DNA of 64,000 nucleotides from Pseudoxanthomonas jiangsuensis (GCF_010093185.1 NZ_PDWL01000004.1:118192-182191), one strand, 5' to 3'. Counted from the first letter of the stretch, positions 28,604 through 37,312 are shown. Notes: a model not told the origin generated them from the letters alone. Numbers and translations: made by a program.

Positions 28604-28641
28604 ACTCCCTCCCCGATGCCCAGCGGGGAGGGAGTTTTTTT
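28604..28641 (+). terminator. Strong intrinsic terminator of the histone H1-like gene
   Basis: A perfect 12-bp stem ACTCCCTCCCCG / CGGGGAGGGAGT with an 8-nt loop runs directly into seven T residues (28635-28641). Confidence 0.95.
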
Positions 28642-28674
28642 ATGGGCGAAGGAGAAGGAGCCGGCCGCCGCGGC

Positions 28675-30072
28675 TCAGCGCGGCGAGGGTGCGGCGACCG
28701 AGGACGAGGCCGATGCGCCGCCGGCCGGCGCGCTCGACGGTGCTTCGCCGTCGGCCATCAGGTTGTCGCTGCCGAAGTCGGTGTCCACGTCCAGCCAGCG
28801 CTGTGCCGGCAGGCCGACGGCGCGGTCGATGATGGTCGGCAGCAGGCCGGAGGGCAGGCTGCTCTCGCTGTTCCAGAGAATGGCGATGCCCAGGTCGCGG
28901 CCGGGCAGCAGCGCGGTCAGGCCGCGGTAGCCCTGGACCGCGCCGGCATGGAACACCACTTCCTCGCCGCCGTAGTCGAACACCCGCCAGCCCAGTGCGT
29001 AGCTGGCCGAGTGCACCCGGTCGCGGCGCCAGCCCGAACGCATCTCGCCCGGGGTGGCCACCACCGGCGCGTGCAGGGTCGCCAGCAAGGGCGCCGGCAG
29101 CACGTCCGGACGATGGCCGGTGTGGGCCAGCAGCCACTGCGCCATGTCGCTGGCGCTGGCGTTGACCCCGGCGGCCGGCGGCAGGCGGTAGTAGGTCGGC
29201 TTCGGATTGAGCGAGACCCAGCCGTTGCGGCTGCGCACGTGCGGCCGCGCCCAGCGTGCGGCGCCCTCGATCCCCGCCAGGCCCAGGCTGGCGTCGGCCA
29301 TGCCCAGCGGCTCGAAGATCCGGCGCTGCACTTCCTGTTCGTAGAAGGTGCCGGTGGCGGCGAAGACCACGTCGCCGACCAGGCTGAAGGCCACGTTCTG
29401 GTAGGCGTAGCACTGGCCGGGCGCGCACTGCATCGGCGCCGAGGCCAGCTTCTGCGCGACCTGGTAGTACTCGGCGTTGCCCTCGATGTCGCGGTCGAAG
29501 GCGTTGTGCGCCTTCAGCCCGACCCGGTGGCTGAGCAGGTCGGCCACGGTGACCTGGCGGGTGTAGCCGGCGTCGACCAGCTGGAAGCCGGGCACGTAGT
29601 CGGCGACCCGGCTGTCCCAGCGCAGGCTGCCGTCGTTGACCAGCAGCCCGGCCATGGTCCCGGCGAAGGCCTTGGACAGCGAGGCCAGGCGGAACACGGT
29701 GTGGGCGTCGACCGGCTGCGGCCGGACCACGTCGGTCACGCCGTAGCCGCGCGCGCTGAGGATCCGGCCGTTCTGCACGATCGCCATCGCCAGCCCGGGC
29801 ACCCGCTGGCCCTGGACCAGCTGTTCGGCCATGGCCTCGAAGCGGGCGACGTCGAAGCCGGCGGCCAGCGGCTGCGCCGGCGTGGCCGGGAAGGCGCGAT
29901 AGGGCAGCGGCTGGGTCGGCGGCGGCAGGTGGCCGGGGCCGAGGGTCGGGGTCTGCGCGGTCGACGGCAGGGCCATGCCCAGCAAAAGCGCCAGCGAGGC
30001 GATCCTCAGCGACCGCGGGCCGAAGGCGGGGGACGAAGGCCTGGCCGGCCGGCGGACGCGCGCGTCATTCAT
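28675..30072 (-). CDS. Beta-lactamase-family serine hydrolase (class C / EstB-like)
   Basis: 465 residues with an N-terminal hydrophobic signal (LRIASLALLLGMALPSTA). Active-site motifs of the class C beta-lactamase / CubicO group are visible: Ser131-Leu-Ser-Lys134 (LASLSKAF), YAYQN as the Tyr-x-Asn motif, and HAG (VVFHAGAVQGYRG) in place of KTG. HAG is usual in esterase- and peptidase-like members rather than true beta-lactamases. It is therefore more likely a periplasmic D-aminopeptidase or esterase acting on peptidoglycan or small esters than a resistance enzyme. A Ser/Ala-rich C-terminal tail (about 30 residues) is probably disordered. ATG 30072 is chosen as it gives a signal peptide near the N-terminus. 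Confidence 0.88.
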   Translation of the reverse strand: MNDARVRRPARPSSPAFGPRSLRIASLALLLGMALPSTAQTPTLGPGHLPPPTQPLPYRAFPATPAQPLAAGFDVARFEAMAEQLVQGQRVPGLAMAIVQNGRILSARGYGVTDVVRPQPVDAHTVFRLASLSKAFAGTMAGLLVNDGSLRWDSRVADYVPGFQLVDAGYTRQVTVADLLSHRVGLKAHNAFDRDIEGNAEYYQVAQKLASAPMQCAPGQCYAYQNVAFSLVGDVVFAATGTFYEQEVQRRIFEPLGMADASLGLAGIEGAARWARPHVRSRNGWVSLNPKPTYYRLPPAAGVNASASDMAQWLLAHTGHRPDVLPAPLLATLHAPVVATPGEMRSGWRRDRVHSASYALGWRVFDYGGEEVVFHAGAVQGYRGLTALLPGRDLGIAILWNSESSLPSGLLPTIIDRAVGLPAQRWLDVDTDFGSDNLMADGEAPSSAPAGGASASSSVAAPSPR

Positions 30073-30151
30073 CGCTGCTGGTGCCTGTACTCTACTGCTG
30101 AAACCGATTCTAGCGCCGGATTTCCGGAATGCACAAACCAGGAGAAGATGA

Positions 30152-30757
30152 ATGGGCAGTTTGTTGATCCTGTTGGTATTTCTGGGCCTCGTGGTGGCCG
30201 TGGCCCTGTGGGCGGTGGGCATCTACAACGGCCTGGTGACCAGCCGCAACGCCTGGAAGAACGCCTTCGCCCAGATCGACGTGCAGCTGCAGCGGCGCTT
30301 CGACCTGATCCCCAACCTGGTGGAGACCGCCAAGGCCTATATGGGCCATGAGCGCGAGACCCTGGAAGCGGTGATCGCCGCGCGCTCGGCCGCGCAGTCC
30401 GGCCTGGCCGCGGCCAAGGCCGATCCGGGCGACGCGGCGGCGATGGCCCAGCTGGCCGCCAGCCAGGGCCAGCTCAACGGCGTGCTCGGGCGGCTGCTGG
30501 CGGTGGCCGAGGCCTATCCGGACCTGAAGGCCAACCAGAACATGATGCAGCTGTCGGAGGAACTGGCCTCGACCGAGAACCGGGTGGCGTTCGCGCGCCA
30601 GGCCTACAACGACGCGGTGATGGCCTACAACAACAAGCGCGAGACCTTCCCCTCCAGCGTGGTCGCCGGCAGCTTCGGCTTCGCTCCGGCCGCTTTGCTG
30701 GACATCCCGGCGGAGAAGGCGGCCCAGGTGCGCGAGGCGCCGAAGGTCCAGTTCTGA
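30152..30757 (+). CDS. LemA family protein
   Basis: 201 residues. One N-terminal membrane helix (LLILLVFLGLVVAVALWAVGIYN) is followed by the LemA helical domain: FAQIDVQLQRRFDLIPNLVETAKAYMGHE, NQNMMQLSEELASTENRVAFARQAYNDAV and YNNKRETFPSSVVAGSFGF. LemA proteins have an N-out topology and no firmly established biochemical role. The downstream M48 protease gene begins 76 bases later; LemA-M48 pairing is common and suggests shared membrane quality control. A second LemA paralogue, a lipoprotein, is encoded at 62392. Confidence 0.94.
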   Translation: MGSLLILLVFLGLVVAVALWAVGIYNGLVTSRNAWKNAFAQIDVQLQRRFDLIPNLVETAKAYMGHERETLEAVIAARSAAQSGLAAAKADPGDAAAMAQLAASQGQLNGVLGRLLAVAEAYPDLKANQNMMQLSEELASTENRVAFARQAYNDAVMAYNNKRETFPSSVVAGSFGFAPAALLDIPAEKAAQVREAPKVQF

Positions 30758-30833
30758 ATCCGGCGGCGGCCGCGATGCGCCGCGACCGGCCGGGTCGCGG
30801 CGCCGGGCAGGCCATGGCGACGGCGAGGCGCGC

Positions 30834-32729
30834 ATGAATTTCTTCGAGCAGCAGGCTGCAGCGCGGCGCGGCAGTGGACGGCTGGTGCTGCTGTTCGCCG
30901 CGGCCGTGGCCGGCATCGTCATCGCGGTGGACGCGGCGGTGCTGCTGTTCACCGGCAGCGCCGGGGCGACCGTGGCGGCGAGCGTGCTGACCCTGGCAGT
31001 GATCGGCCTGGGCTCGCTGTACCGGATCGCCTCGCTGCGCGGCGGCGGCGCGGCGGTGGCCGCGCAGATGGGCGGCACCGCGGTGCCGGAGGACACCCAC
31101 GATCCGTCCCTGCGGCGGCTGCGCAACGTGGTCGAGGAGGTGGCGATCGCCTCCGGGGTGCCGGTGCCGCGGCTGTTCGTGCTGGAGCAGGAGGCGGGCA
31201 TCAACGCCTTCGCCGCCGGCTACGGGCCGGCCGACGCCGCCATCGCGGTGACCCGCGGCGCCCTGGAGCGGCTCAACCGCGACGAGCTGCAGGGCGTGGT
31301 CGCGCACGAGTTCAGCCACGTGCTCAACGGCGATATGCGCCTGAACATCCGCCTGATGGGCCTGCTGTTCGGGATCATGATGCTGGCCCTGATCGGGCAG
31401 AGGATCCTGGTCTACGGCCGCGGAGGCCGCGGCCGCGATGGCCAGGCGCTGCTGCTGGCGGCGCTGGTGGCGATGGTCGTCGGCGGCATCGGGGTGTTCT
31501 TCGGCCGCCTGATCAAGGCCGGGGTCAGCCGCCAGCGCGAGTACCTGGCCGACGCCTCGGCGGTGCAGTTCACCCGCCAGACCCGCGGCCTGGCCGGGGC
31601 GCTGAAGAAGATCGGCGGGCTGCAGGAAGGCTCGCGCCTCAACGAGCGCGCCGACGCCGAGGAGGTCGGGCACATGCTGTTCGGCGAGGGCATGGCGCTG
31701 TCGTCGTGGCTGGCCACCCACCCGCCGCTGGCCGAGCGCATCCGCCGCCTGGAGCCGGGGTTCGATCCGCGTCAGCTGCAGGCGCTGGAGGCGCGCTGGC
31801 GCGCCGCCCCACCCGACGGCCTGGCCGAGGACGCGGCGCTGGGCCTGGGCCCGCGCGCGCCGGCGCCGCCGCCCTTGCCGCCGGCCGATGCGCGGCTGGC
31901 GGTGACCCCGCCGATGGGCGCCGGCCAGGTCGCAGCGCCGGCCGAGGACGATTACCGCCACGCCCACGACCTGGTCGAGGGCCTGCCCGCGTCGCTCCGC
32001 GAACTGGCCCGCGTCCGCGCCACCGCGATGCCGGTGCTGGCCGCGCTGCTGCTGGACGCCGATCCGGCCCTGGCCGCGCGCCAGCGCAGCGAACTGGCCT
32101 CGCGCTGCGGCGAGGCGCTGGCGGCGCAGGCCTGCGAACTGCGCCGCACCCGATTGGAAAACCTGCATCCGGTCCAGCGCCTGCCGCTGGCCGCGTTGGC
32201 CTTCCCGGCGTTGCGCCAGCGCCCGCGACCGGAACTGGACGCCTTCCTCGACGCGATCGAGGCGATGGTCCACGCCGACGGCCAGGTCAGCGTGTTCGAG
32301 TACTGCCTGTCCAAGCTGTTGCAGGTGCAGGTGCGCGAGGCTCTGGACCCGGCGCGGCACGCGCGCTTCGGCCGGCAGAAGGCGCCGGGCGTGCGCGCCG
32401 AGTTCGCGATCCTGCTGGCGGTGCTGGCCGAGGCCGGCCACCCGGGCCAGCCGCAGCAGGCGCAGCGCGCCTACCTGGCCGGGCTGCAAAGGGTGCTGCC
32501 GCGCGACCACCTGGCGTACGCACCGCCGGCCGAGGGCGTGCGCGCGCTGGACGCGGTGTGGGCGCCGCTGGACGCGCTGGCGCCGCCGGCCAAGCAGGTC
32601 CTGGTGGAGGCGCTGGTCGATGCGGTCTCGCACGACGGCCAGCTCGGCGTGGCCGAGGCCGAACTGCTGCGCACCGTCTGCGCGCTGCTGCATTGCCCGC
32701 TGCCGGCGCTGCTGACCGACTCGCCGTAG
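30834..32729 (+). CDS. M48-family membrane metalloprotease with C-terminal TerB-like region
   Basis: 631 residues. Two N-terminal membrane helices (about residues 18-60) precede an M48 zinc metalloprotease domain with the HEFSH motif (His158, Glu159, His162), a second pair of helices (LMGLLFGIMMLALIG and ALLLAALVAMVVGGIGVFF) and the downstream zinc-ligand segment REYLADASAVQFTRQ. After a proline-rich linker (about residue 345) comes a ~270-residue helical C-terminal region. Repeats such as IEAMVHADGQVSVFEY and VDAVSHDGQLGVAEAELL in it look like TerB/tellurite-resistance helices. HtpX itself is ~290 residues and lacks this extension. The protein probably degrades or monitors membrane proteins together with LemA. 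Confidence 0.88.
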   Translation: MNFFEQQAAARRGSGRLVLLFAAAVAGIVIAVDAAVLLFTGSAGATVAASVLTLAVIGLGSLYRIASLRGGGAAVAAQMGGTAVPEDTHDPSLRRLRNVVEEVAIASGVPVPRLFVLEQEAGINAFAAGYGPADAAIAVTRGALERLNRDELQGVVAHEFSHVLNGDMRLNIRLMGLLFGIMMLALIGQRILVYGRGGRGRDGQALLLAALVAMVVGGIGVFFGRLIKAGVSRQREYLADASAVQFTRQTRGLAGALKKIGGLQEGSRLNERADAEEVGHMLFGEGMALSSWLATHPPLAERIRRLEPGFDPRQLQALEARWRAAPPDGLAEDAALGLGPRAPAPPPLPPADARLAVTPPMGAGQVAAPAEDDYRHAHDLVEGLPASLRELARVRATAMPVLAALLLDADPALAARQRSELASRCGEALAAQACELRRTRLENLHPVQRLPLAALAFPALRQRPRPELDAFLDAIEAMVHADGQVSVFEYCLSKLLQVQVREALDPARHARFGRQKAPGVRAEFAILLAVLAEAGHPGQPQQAQRAYLAGLQRVLPRDHLAYAPPAEGVRALDAVWAPLDALAPPAKQVLVEALVDAVSHDGQLGVAEAELLRTVCALLHCPLPALLTDSP

Positions 32730-32790
32730 AAGCACGCGGGGTCTGAGCCGCGGCGAACCGGCCGTGCTGTGGCCGCTCGGACTTCTTTCA

Positions 32791-32993
32791 ACCGTCGTCC
32801 CGGCGAACGCCGGGACCCAGCGCCTTTGCCTTGCTCCACCCTGTAGGAGCCGGCCTTGCCGGCGGCCGTGGAGGCGGACGCATCACTGACACCCGGTTTC
32901 ACGCAGACGTTTCCACCATGGCGGTCGCCGGCGAGACCGGCTCCTACAAGGGAAGCAAAGACACTGGGTCCCGGCGTTCGCCGGGACGACGGT
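32791..32993. repeat. Nested palindrome: REP-like arms flanking family A copy A3
   Basis: A perfect 30-bp inverted repeat (32791-32820 and 32964-32993) is made of the motif GTCCCGGCGTTCGCCGGGAC, itself a 9-bp palindrome. The two arms enclose a complete family A element (32842-32948). The flanks between arms and element are also partly complementary (CTTTGCCTTG...TGTAGG against CCTACA...GCAAAG). The same REP-like motif occurs once more near 59858-59878. Confidence 0.85.
32842..32948. repeat. Family A inverted-repeat element, copy A3
   Basis: A 107-bp copy in the same orientation as A1, starting TGTAGGAGCCGG and ending CCGGCTCCTACA. The core keeps ACACCCGGTTTCA and CCATGGCGGTCGCCGG. It lies downstream of the M48 gene, within a larger palindrome. 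Confidence 0.88.
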
Positions 32994-33000
32994 GGTGGGC

Positions 33001-33190
33001 AGAAGCCGGAAGAGCAGAAGCACCCGAAGCGGTGACCTCCAAAGCCGCGGAGGCCGTCGTGCCTTGGGTCTGTGGGGCAAGTGGCACAGGGACGTGCCAC
33101 GGCCGCGAGTTGCGGGCAGGAGGCCCGCCCGAGCGGTGCACCGCAGACCCAAGGCACGGCGGCCCCGCCCGACGCCAGCACTTTTGCTCC
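33001..33190. repeat. Family B inverted-repeat element, copy B1
   Basis: About 190 bp, starting AGAAGCCGGAAGAGCAG and ending CAGCACTTTTGCTCC. Outer arms of 24 bp (33056-33079 and 33137-33160) carry GCCTTGGGTCTG and its complement CAGACCCAAGGC. Two hairpins are nested inside: GTGGCAC-AGGGAC-GTGCCAC and GCGGGC-AGGAG-GCCCGC. The element ends 11 bases before the stop of the convergent GMC oxidoreductase gene. A closely similar copy lies at 59899. Confidence 0.85.
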
Positions 33191-33201
33191 TAGCCCGGTT
33201 G

Positions 33202-34779
33202 CTAACCGCGGACCAGGTCGGCCGCGCGCTCGGCGATCGCGATCACCGGGGCGTTGGTGTTGCCGCCCGGCAGGCTCGGCATCACCGAGGCATCGACCAC
33301 GCGCAGGCCGGCGATGCCGCGCACCCGCAGCTGCGGGTCGACCACCGCGTCGGCGTCCACGCCCATGCGGCAGGTGCCGGCCGGGTGGTAGATGGTCTCC
33401 GCCTTAGTGCGGATGAAATCGGCCAGCTCCGCGTCGGACAGGTCGTCGCGCTCTGGGAAGATCGGCGCCCCGCGAAAGGCGTCGAACGCCTGCTGCCCGA
33501 GCAGCTCGCGCGACAGCTTCGCCGCCTCCACCATCACCCGCAGGTCGAAGCCTTCCGGGTCGGAGAGGTAGCCGGCCTCGATCCGCGGCGGGCTATTGGG
33601 ATCGGCGTCGCGCAGGGACAGCCGGCCACGGCTGCGTGGGCGCAGCTGGCAGGCGTGGACGGTGAAGCCGTCGCCGGGCAGGCGCCGGCGGCCGTGGTCG
33701 TCGAGCATGGCCGGGACGAAGTGGAACTGGATGTCGGCCCGCGCGTCCGGCGCCAGCGCCGAGCGGACGAAGCCGCCGGCCTCGGCGATGTTGCTGCTGC
33801 CGGCGCCGCGGCGCCCGCGCAGGAACCAGTCGAAGCCGATCTTCAGCTCGCTCGCGCGGTCGTAGCTCAGGCCGGGCGGGCAGTGGCGCAGGGTGCAGAT
33901 GTCCAGGTGGTCCTGCAGGTTGCCGCCGACCCCCGGCAGGTCGGCGTGCACGTCCAGGCCGTGGCGGCGCAGCTGCGCCGCCGGGCCGATCCCGGACAGC
34001 ATCAGCAGCTGCGGCGAATTGACCGCGCCGCCGCACAGCAGCACCTCGGCGGCCGCGTTGGCGCGCTGCAGGCGGCCGCCGCGGCGGTACTCGACGCCGG
34101 TGGCGCGGGTGCCGTCCAGCACGATCCTGTGCGCCAGCGCGCCGGTGACGATCTCCAGGTTGGGCCGCCGCCGCGCCGGGGCCAGGTAGGCCGCCGCGGC
34201 CGAGCAGCGCGCGCCGTCGCGCTGGGTCACCTGGTACAGGCCGACGCCCTGCTGGGTGGCGCCGTTGAAGTCGTCGTTCCGCGGCCAGCCGGCCTGGATC
34301 CCGGCTTCGACGAAGGCGCGCGAGAGCGGGTTGACGTGGCGCAGGTCGGACACGCACAGCGGCCCGTCGCCGCCATGCCAGGGCCCGGCGCCGCGGGCGT
34401 TGCCTTCGGCGCGCAGGAAGTACGGCAGCAGCGTCTCCCAGTTCCAGCCGTCGGCGCCGGCCGCAGCCCAGGCGTCGTAGTCCTGCGGCGTGCCGCGGGT
34501 GTAGCACATGGCGTTGATCGAGCTGGAACCGCCCAGGACCTTGCCGCGCGGCCACCACAGCCGGCGGCCGAGCAGATGCGGCTCCGGCTCGGTCGCGTAG
34601 TTCCAGTTGATCCGGCGGTTGTTGACCAGCCGGCCGAGGCCGGCGGGCATGTGGATCAGCGGGTGCCAGTCGCGCGGGCCGGCTTCCAGCAGCAGCACCC
34701 GGCAGGCCAGGTCCTCGCTCAGGCGCGCGGCCAGCACGCAGCCGGCCGAGCCGGCGCCGATCACGATGTAGTCGTACAT
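33202..34779 (-). CDS. GMC-family FAD-dependent oxidoreductase (choline dehydrogenase-like)
   Basis: 525 residues. N-terminal FAD-binding motif YIVIGAGSAGCVLAARLSE, then LLLEAG, WWPRGKVLGGSSSINAM (GMC signature 1), GGAVNSPQLLMLSGIGP (signature 2) and the C-terminal HPAGTCRMG plus GGNTNAPVIAIAERAAD, which carry the catalytic His/Asn region. GMC enzymes oxidise alcohols such as choline, glucose or long-chain alcohols; the substrate is not determined by these motifs. The ATG at 34779 follows AGGGGA and sits directly before the dinucleotide-binding fold; no signal peptide is seen. It is divergent from the nucleotide-carrier-like gene and no betaine aldehyde dehydrogenase is adjacent, so choline is not supported by context. 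Confidence 0.92.
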   Translation of the reverse strand: MYDYIVIGAGSAGCVLAARLSEDLACRVLLLEAGPRDWHPLIHMPAGLGRLVNNRRINWNYATEPEPHLLGRRLWWPRGKVLGGSSSINAMCYTRGTPQDYDAWAAAGADGWNWETLLPYFLRAEGNARGAGPWHGGDGPLCVSDLRHVNPLSRAFVEAGIQAGWPRNDDFNGATQQGVGLYQVTQRDGARCSAAAAYLAPARRRPNLEIVTGALAHRIVLDGTRATGVEYRRGGRLQRANAAAEVLLCGGAVNSPQLLMLSGIGPAAQLRRHGLDVHADLPGVGGNLQDHLDICTLRHCPPGLSYDRASELKIGFDWFLRGRRGAGSSNIAEAGGFVRSALAPDARADIQFHFVPAMLDDHGRRRLPGDGFTVHACQLRPRSRGRLSLRDADPNSPPRIEAGYLSDPEGFDLRVMVEAAKLSRELLGQQAFDAFRGAPIFPERDDLSDAELADFIRTKAETIYHPAGTCRMGVDADAVVDPQLRVRGIAGLRVVDASVMPSLPGGNTNAPVIAIAERAADLVRG

Positions 34780-34976
34780 GCCATCCCCTGCGCCGCGGCG
34801 GTCCGGCGGCCGCTGGCGATGCTGTCGGCGGACGCCGGCCGGGCGCAAGCCCCCGCCGCCGGCGGGATGCTGCGGGCCGCGGTCGGCGCTGGCGATGTTG
34901 CAGTGCATCGGATACCGTGCGCGCCTGAGGCCCGGCCGGCGACGCCAGGCCGGTGCCATTCCCCAGGAAGTCCCCG

Positions 34977-36326
34977 ATGAACCCCGCAGACGCGGCGTCC
35001 TCCCGGCTCGCCCGGTTCCGCTCGGCGCTGTCCGATTCGCCCCCCTTGCTGTGGGCGTTCGTGTACTTCTTCTGCCTGCTCAGCGGCTACTACGTGCTGC
35101 GGCCGGTGCGCGACGCGATGGGGGCATCGAGCGAGGTCGAAGCGGTGTTCCCGCCGGAGATGATCGGCTTCTTCGCCGCGCACGGCATCCCGCTGAAGGA
35201 GCTGATCCTGCAGGTGCTCTCCACCTGTTCCTTCGTCCTGATCCTGGTCGCGCAGCCGCTCTACGGCGCGCTGGTCAGCCGCTTCCCCCGCCGGGTGTTC
35301 CTGCCGGTGCTGTTCGGCTTCTTCATCCTGTGCCTGCTCGGGTTCCACCTGCTGTTCGACAGCGCGGTCGCCGGGCGCGGGCTGGCGTTCTTCCTGTGGG
35401 TGACGGTGTTCAACGTGTTCTCGGTGGCGGTGTTCTGGAGCTTCATGGCCGACGTGTTCTCCCATGCCGAGGCGAAGAAGTACTACGGCTACATCGGCGC
35501 CGCCGGCACCGTCGGCGCGTTCACCGGCCCGCTCATCACCCGGGTGCTGGCCGAAAGGGTCGGCCTCGCCAACCTGATGCTGGTATCCGCCGCGTTCCTG
35601 GTCGCGTGCGTGGTGTGCATCTGGCGCCTGCGCCGCTGGGCCCTGCAGCGCGAGGCGAAGGTCGGCCGCGACAACGAGAGCGCGATGGGCGGCGACGTGC
35701 TGGCCGGGTTGAAGCTGATCGCGAAGGAGCCCTTGCTGCGCTGGCTGGCGGTGCTGGTGTTCCTGGGCGTGGGCATCGGCCAGCTGCTCTACAACCAGCA
35801 GGCGGTGATCGCGCGCGAGGGCTTCGCCACCGCCGAGGCGCGCACCGCCTACTACGCCGGCATCGACATCGCGGTGAACGTGCTGACCCTGATCGTGCAG
35901 CTGTTCGCCACCCGCTGGCTGCTGTCGCGGTTCGGGCTGGCGCCGGTGCTGCTGATCCCGATGGCGGCCCTGCTGCTCGGGTTCGCGGTGCTGACCGCCT
36001 CGCCGCTGCCGATCGTGGTCGGCATCGTCCAGGTGGTGACCCGTTCCAACGAGTTCTCGCTGATGAAGCCCGGACGCGAGACCATCTACACCCGGGTCGA
36101 CCGGCAGTGGCGCTACAAGGCCGGCGCGGCGATCGACACGGCCTTCTTCCGCGGCGGCGAGCTCACCTTCTCCTGGACGTTCAAGGCGCTTTCGGTCTTC
36201 GGCTCGCACGTGGTGTTCGGCGCCGGTTTCCTGGTCGCCGGGGTCATGACCGCCAGTGCGTGGCGGCTGCTGCGCGAGGAGCGCAAGCTACCCGACGGGC
36301 GCCAGGGGACGTCGCCGGCGGACTGA
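34977..36326 (+). CDS. NTP/NDP-exchange-type carrier (ATP/ADP translocase-like MFS protein)
   Basis: 449 residues with about twelve hydrophobic helices. The start region (WAFVYFFCLLSGYYVLRPVRDAMG) and the segments FNVFSVAVFWSFMADVF, YYGYIGAAGTVGAFTGP and RETIYTRVDRQWRYKAGAAIDTAFFRGGE resemble the Npt1/Npt2 (Tlc) nucleotide transporter family of Rickettsia, Chlamydia and plastids. Many free-living gammaproteobacteria carry distant members annotated only as MFS transporters, with unknown substrate. The positively charged loop motif YVLRPVRD is typical. It is divergent from the GMC oxidoreductase gene (198-base gap) and converges on the fatty-acid operon. Nucleotide exchange is a family-based guess only. 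Confidence 0.8.
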   Translation: MNPADAASSRLARFRSALSDSPPLLWAFVYFFCLLSGYYVLRPVRDAMGASSEVEAVFPPEMIGFFAAHGIPLKELILQVLSTCSFVLILVAQPLYGALVSRFPRRVFLPVLFGFFILCLLGFHLLFDSAVAGRGLAFFLWVTVFNVFSVAVFWSFMADVFSHAEAKKYYGYIGAAGTVGAFTGPLITRVLAERVGLANLMLVSAAFLVACVVCIWRLRRWALQREAKVGRDNESAMGGDVLAGLKLIAKEPLLRWLAVLVFLGVGIGQLLYNQQAVIAREGFATAEARTAYYAGIDIAVNVLTLIVQLFATRWLLSRFGLAPVLLIPMAALLLGFAVLTASPLPIVVGIVQVVTRSNEFSLMKPGRETIYTRVDRQWRYKAGAAIDTAFFRGGELTFSWTFKALSVFGSHVVFGAGFLVAGVMTASAWRLLREERKLPDGRQGTSPAD

Positions 36327-36342
36327 CCGCCTGCCGCGGCGT

Positions 36343-36720
36343 TCAGCCCAGCAGAGGCAGCGCGAACAGGATCATGCCCAGCACGAACAGGGCGGTCAGC
36401 GCGCGGACCAGGCGATGGTCCACCGGCAGGAACACGAACTGCTCGACCGTGCGCCCGGCCCAGAACAGGGCCATGAACGCCAGCACGGCGCGGCCCAGCG
36501 GCGTGCCGCGCAGTTCGTCCGGATACAGCAGGCACAGCACGCCGATACCGGCGAACAGGTAGACCAGGCGCAAATTGAGAATCTGGACGATGGCCCGCGT
36601 CGGCAGGCCGACCTTGGCCAGTTCGCGCTTCCAGCCGAACAGCTTCCAGAACGCCAGGTGGAAGGCGGCGAAGCCGAAGCTGTGCAGGGCGCAGAGCAGG
36701 AGCGGCAGGTCCGGTCGCAT
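36343..36720 (-). CDS. Small four-helix membrane protein, unknown function
   Basis: 125 residues with about four hydrophobic segments (LLLCALHSFGFAAFHLAFW, IVQILNLRLVYLFAGIGVLCL, GRAVLAFMALFWAGR, ALTALFVLGMILFALPLLG). I do not recognise a named family with confidence. Charged motifs KLFGWKREL and QFVFLPVDHRLV may face the cytoplasm. It is the last gene after the hydrolase, fadE and DUF4442 genes on the minus strand, 17 bases after the DUF4442 stop, so it likely belongs to the fatty-acid operon or its distal part. It converges on the nucleotide-carrier-like gene with a 16-base gap. Confidence 0.72.
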   Translation of the reverse strand: MRPDLPLLLCALHSFGFAAFHLAFWKLFGWKRELAKVGLPTRAIVQILNLRLVYLFAGIGVLCLLYPDELRGTPLGRAVLAFMALFWAGRTVEQFVFLPVDHRLVRALTALFVLGMILFALPLLG

Positions 36721-36737
36721 CGCGGTTCTCCCGGGTG

Positions 36738-37217
36738 TCAGCCGGCGCGGGCCGGCTTCGGCGACACCCGCATCGCGATGCGGGCGCGGAACACGGTCTC
36801 GCCGGCGTCGTCGCGCACCGCCACCGTGACCGGCAGGTCGTAGCCCTCGGCCGACTCGACCAGCGGGATGTCCGGGGTGGCGACGGCGTGCATGCGGCCC
36901 ACGGCCTTCTTCAGGTATTCCACCGTCATCCCGCGCGGGATCCAGCGCATCGATGCCGGCAGGCTGGCGTCGGTCATCACCCCGGCGGCCAGTTCGGCCA
37001 GGTTGCACAGGGCGATCGCGTGCACGGTGCCGATGTGGTTGCTGACCCTGCGCCGGTGCCGGATCGTGGCCTCGCAGCGGCCCGGCTCCAGCGCGGTGAT
37101 GCGCGGGGCGATGCTGGCGAAGTACGGCGCCTTCAGGCAGACCGCGCGCGAGAACAGCCAGTCGCCGGCGGGCCAGCGCCGCAGGCGGCGGTACAGCTCG
37201 AGCAGGCGGTTGGACAT
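36738..37217 (-). CDS. DUF4442 hotdog-fold thioesterase-like protein
   Basis: 159 residues. The segment VSNHIGTVHAIALCNLAELAAGVM resembles the core helix of the hotdog fold, and the protein fits the DUF4442 family, related to PaaI/YiiD acyl-CoA thioesterases. The usual catalytic Asp or Glu corresponds to the AELAAG region. It would hydrolyse or bind acyl-CoA/ACP thioesters in the cytoplasm. Its position after fadE supports a role in fatty-acid turnover. A GAGGAGCTCC sequence near the ATG provides the ribosome-binding site (complement of 37218-37228). A strong palindrome separates it from fadE. Confidence 0.8.
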   Translation of the reverse strand: MSNRLLELYRRLRRWPAGDWLFSRAVCLKAPYFASIAPRITALEPGRCEATIRHRRRVSNHIGTVHAIALCNLAELAAGVMTDASLPASMRWIPRGMTVEYLKKAVGRMHAVATPDIPLVESAEGYDLPVTVAVRDDAGETVFRARIAMRVSPKPARAG

Positions 37218-37282
37218 GGAGGAGCTCCTCGGGATGAAGGCGCCGGCAGTGGCGCGCACGCGACGCAGGCCGCCGCGGATGC

Positions 37283-37312
37283 GGAAACGGCGGGCCGAAG
37301 CCCGCCGTTTCC
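37283..37312. terminator. Perfect hairpin between fadE and the DUF4442 gene
   Basis: A 13-bp perfect stem GGAAACGGCGGGC / GCCCGCCGTTTCC around a CGAA tetraloop. On the minus strand it follows the fadE stop by about 33 bases. It lacks a long U-run and may give partial termination or processing in the operon. Confidence 0.6.

Noticed and set aside
28675..30072. Serine hydrolase as a true antibiotic-resistance beta-lactamase
   Set aside because: The third motif is HAG rather than KTG and context offers no regulator; esterase/peptidase-like function is more likely.
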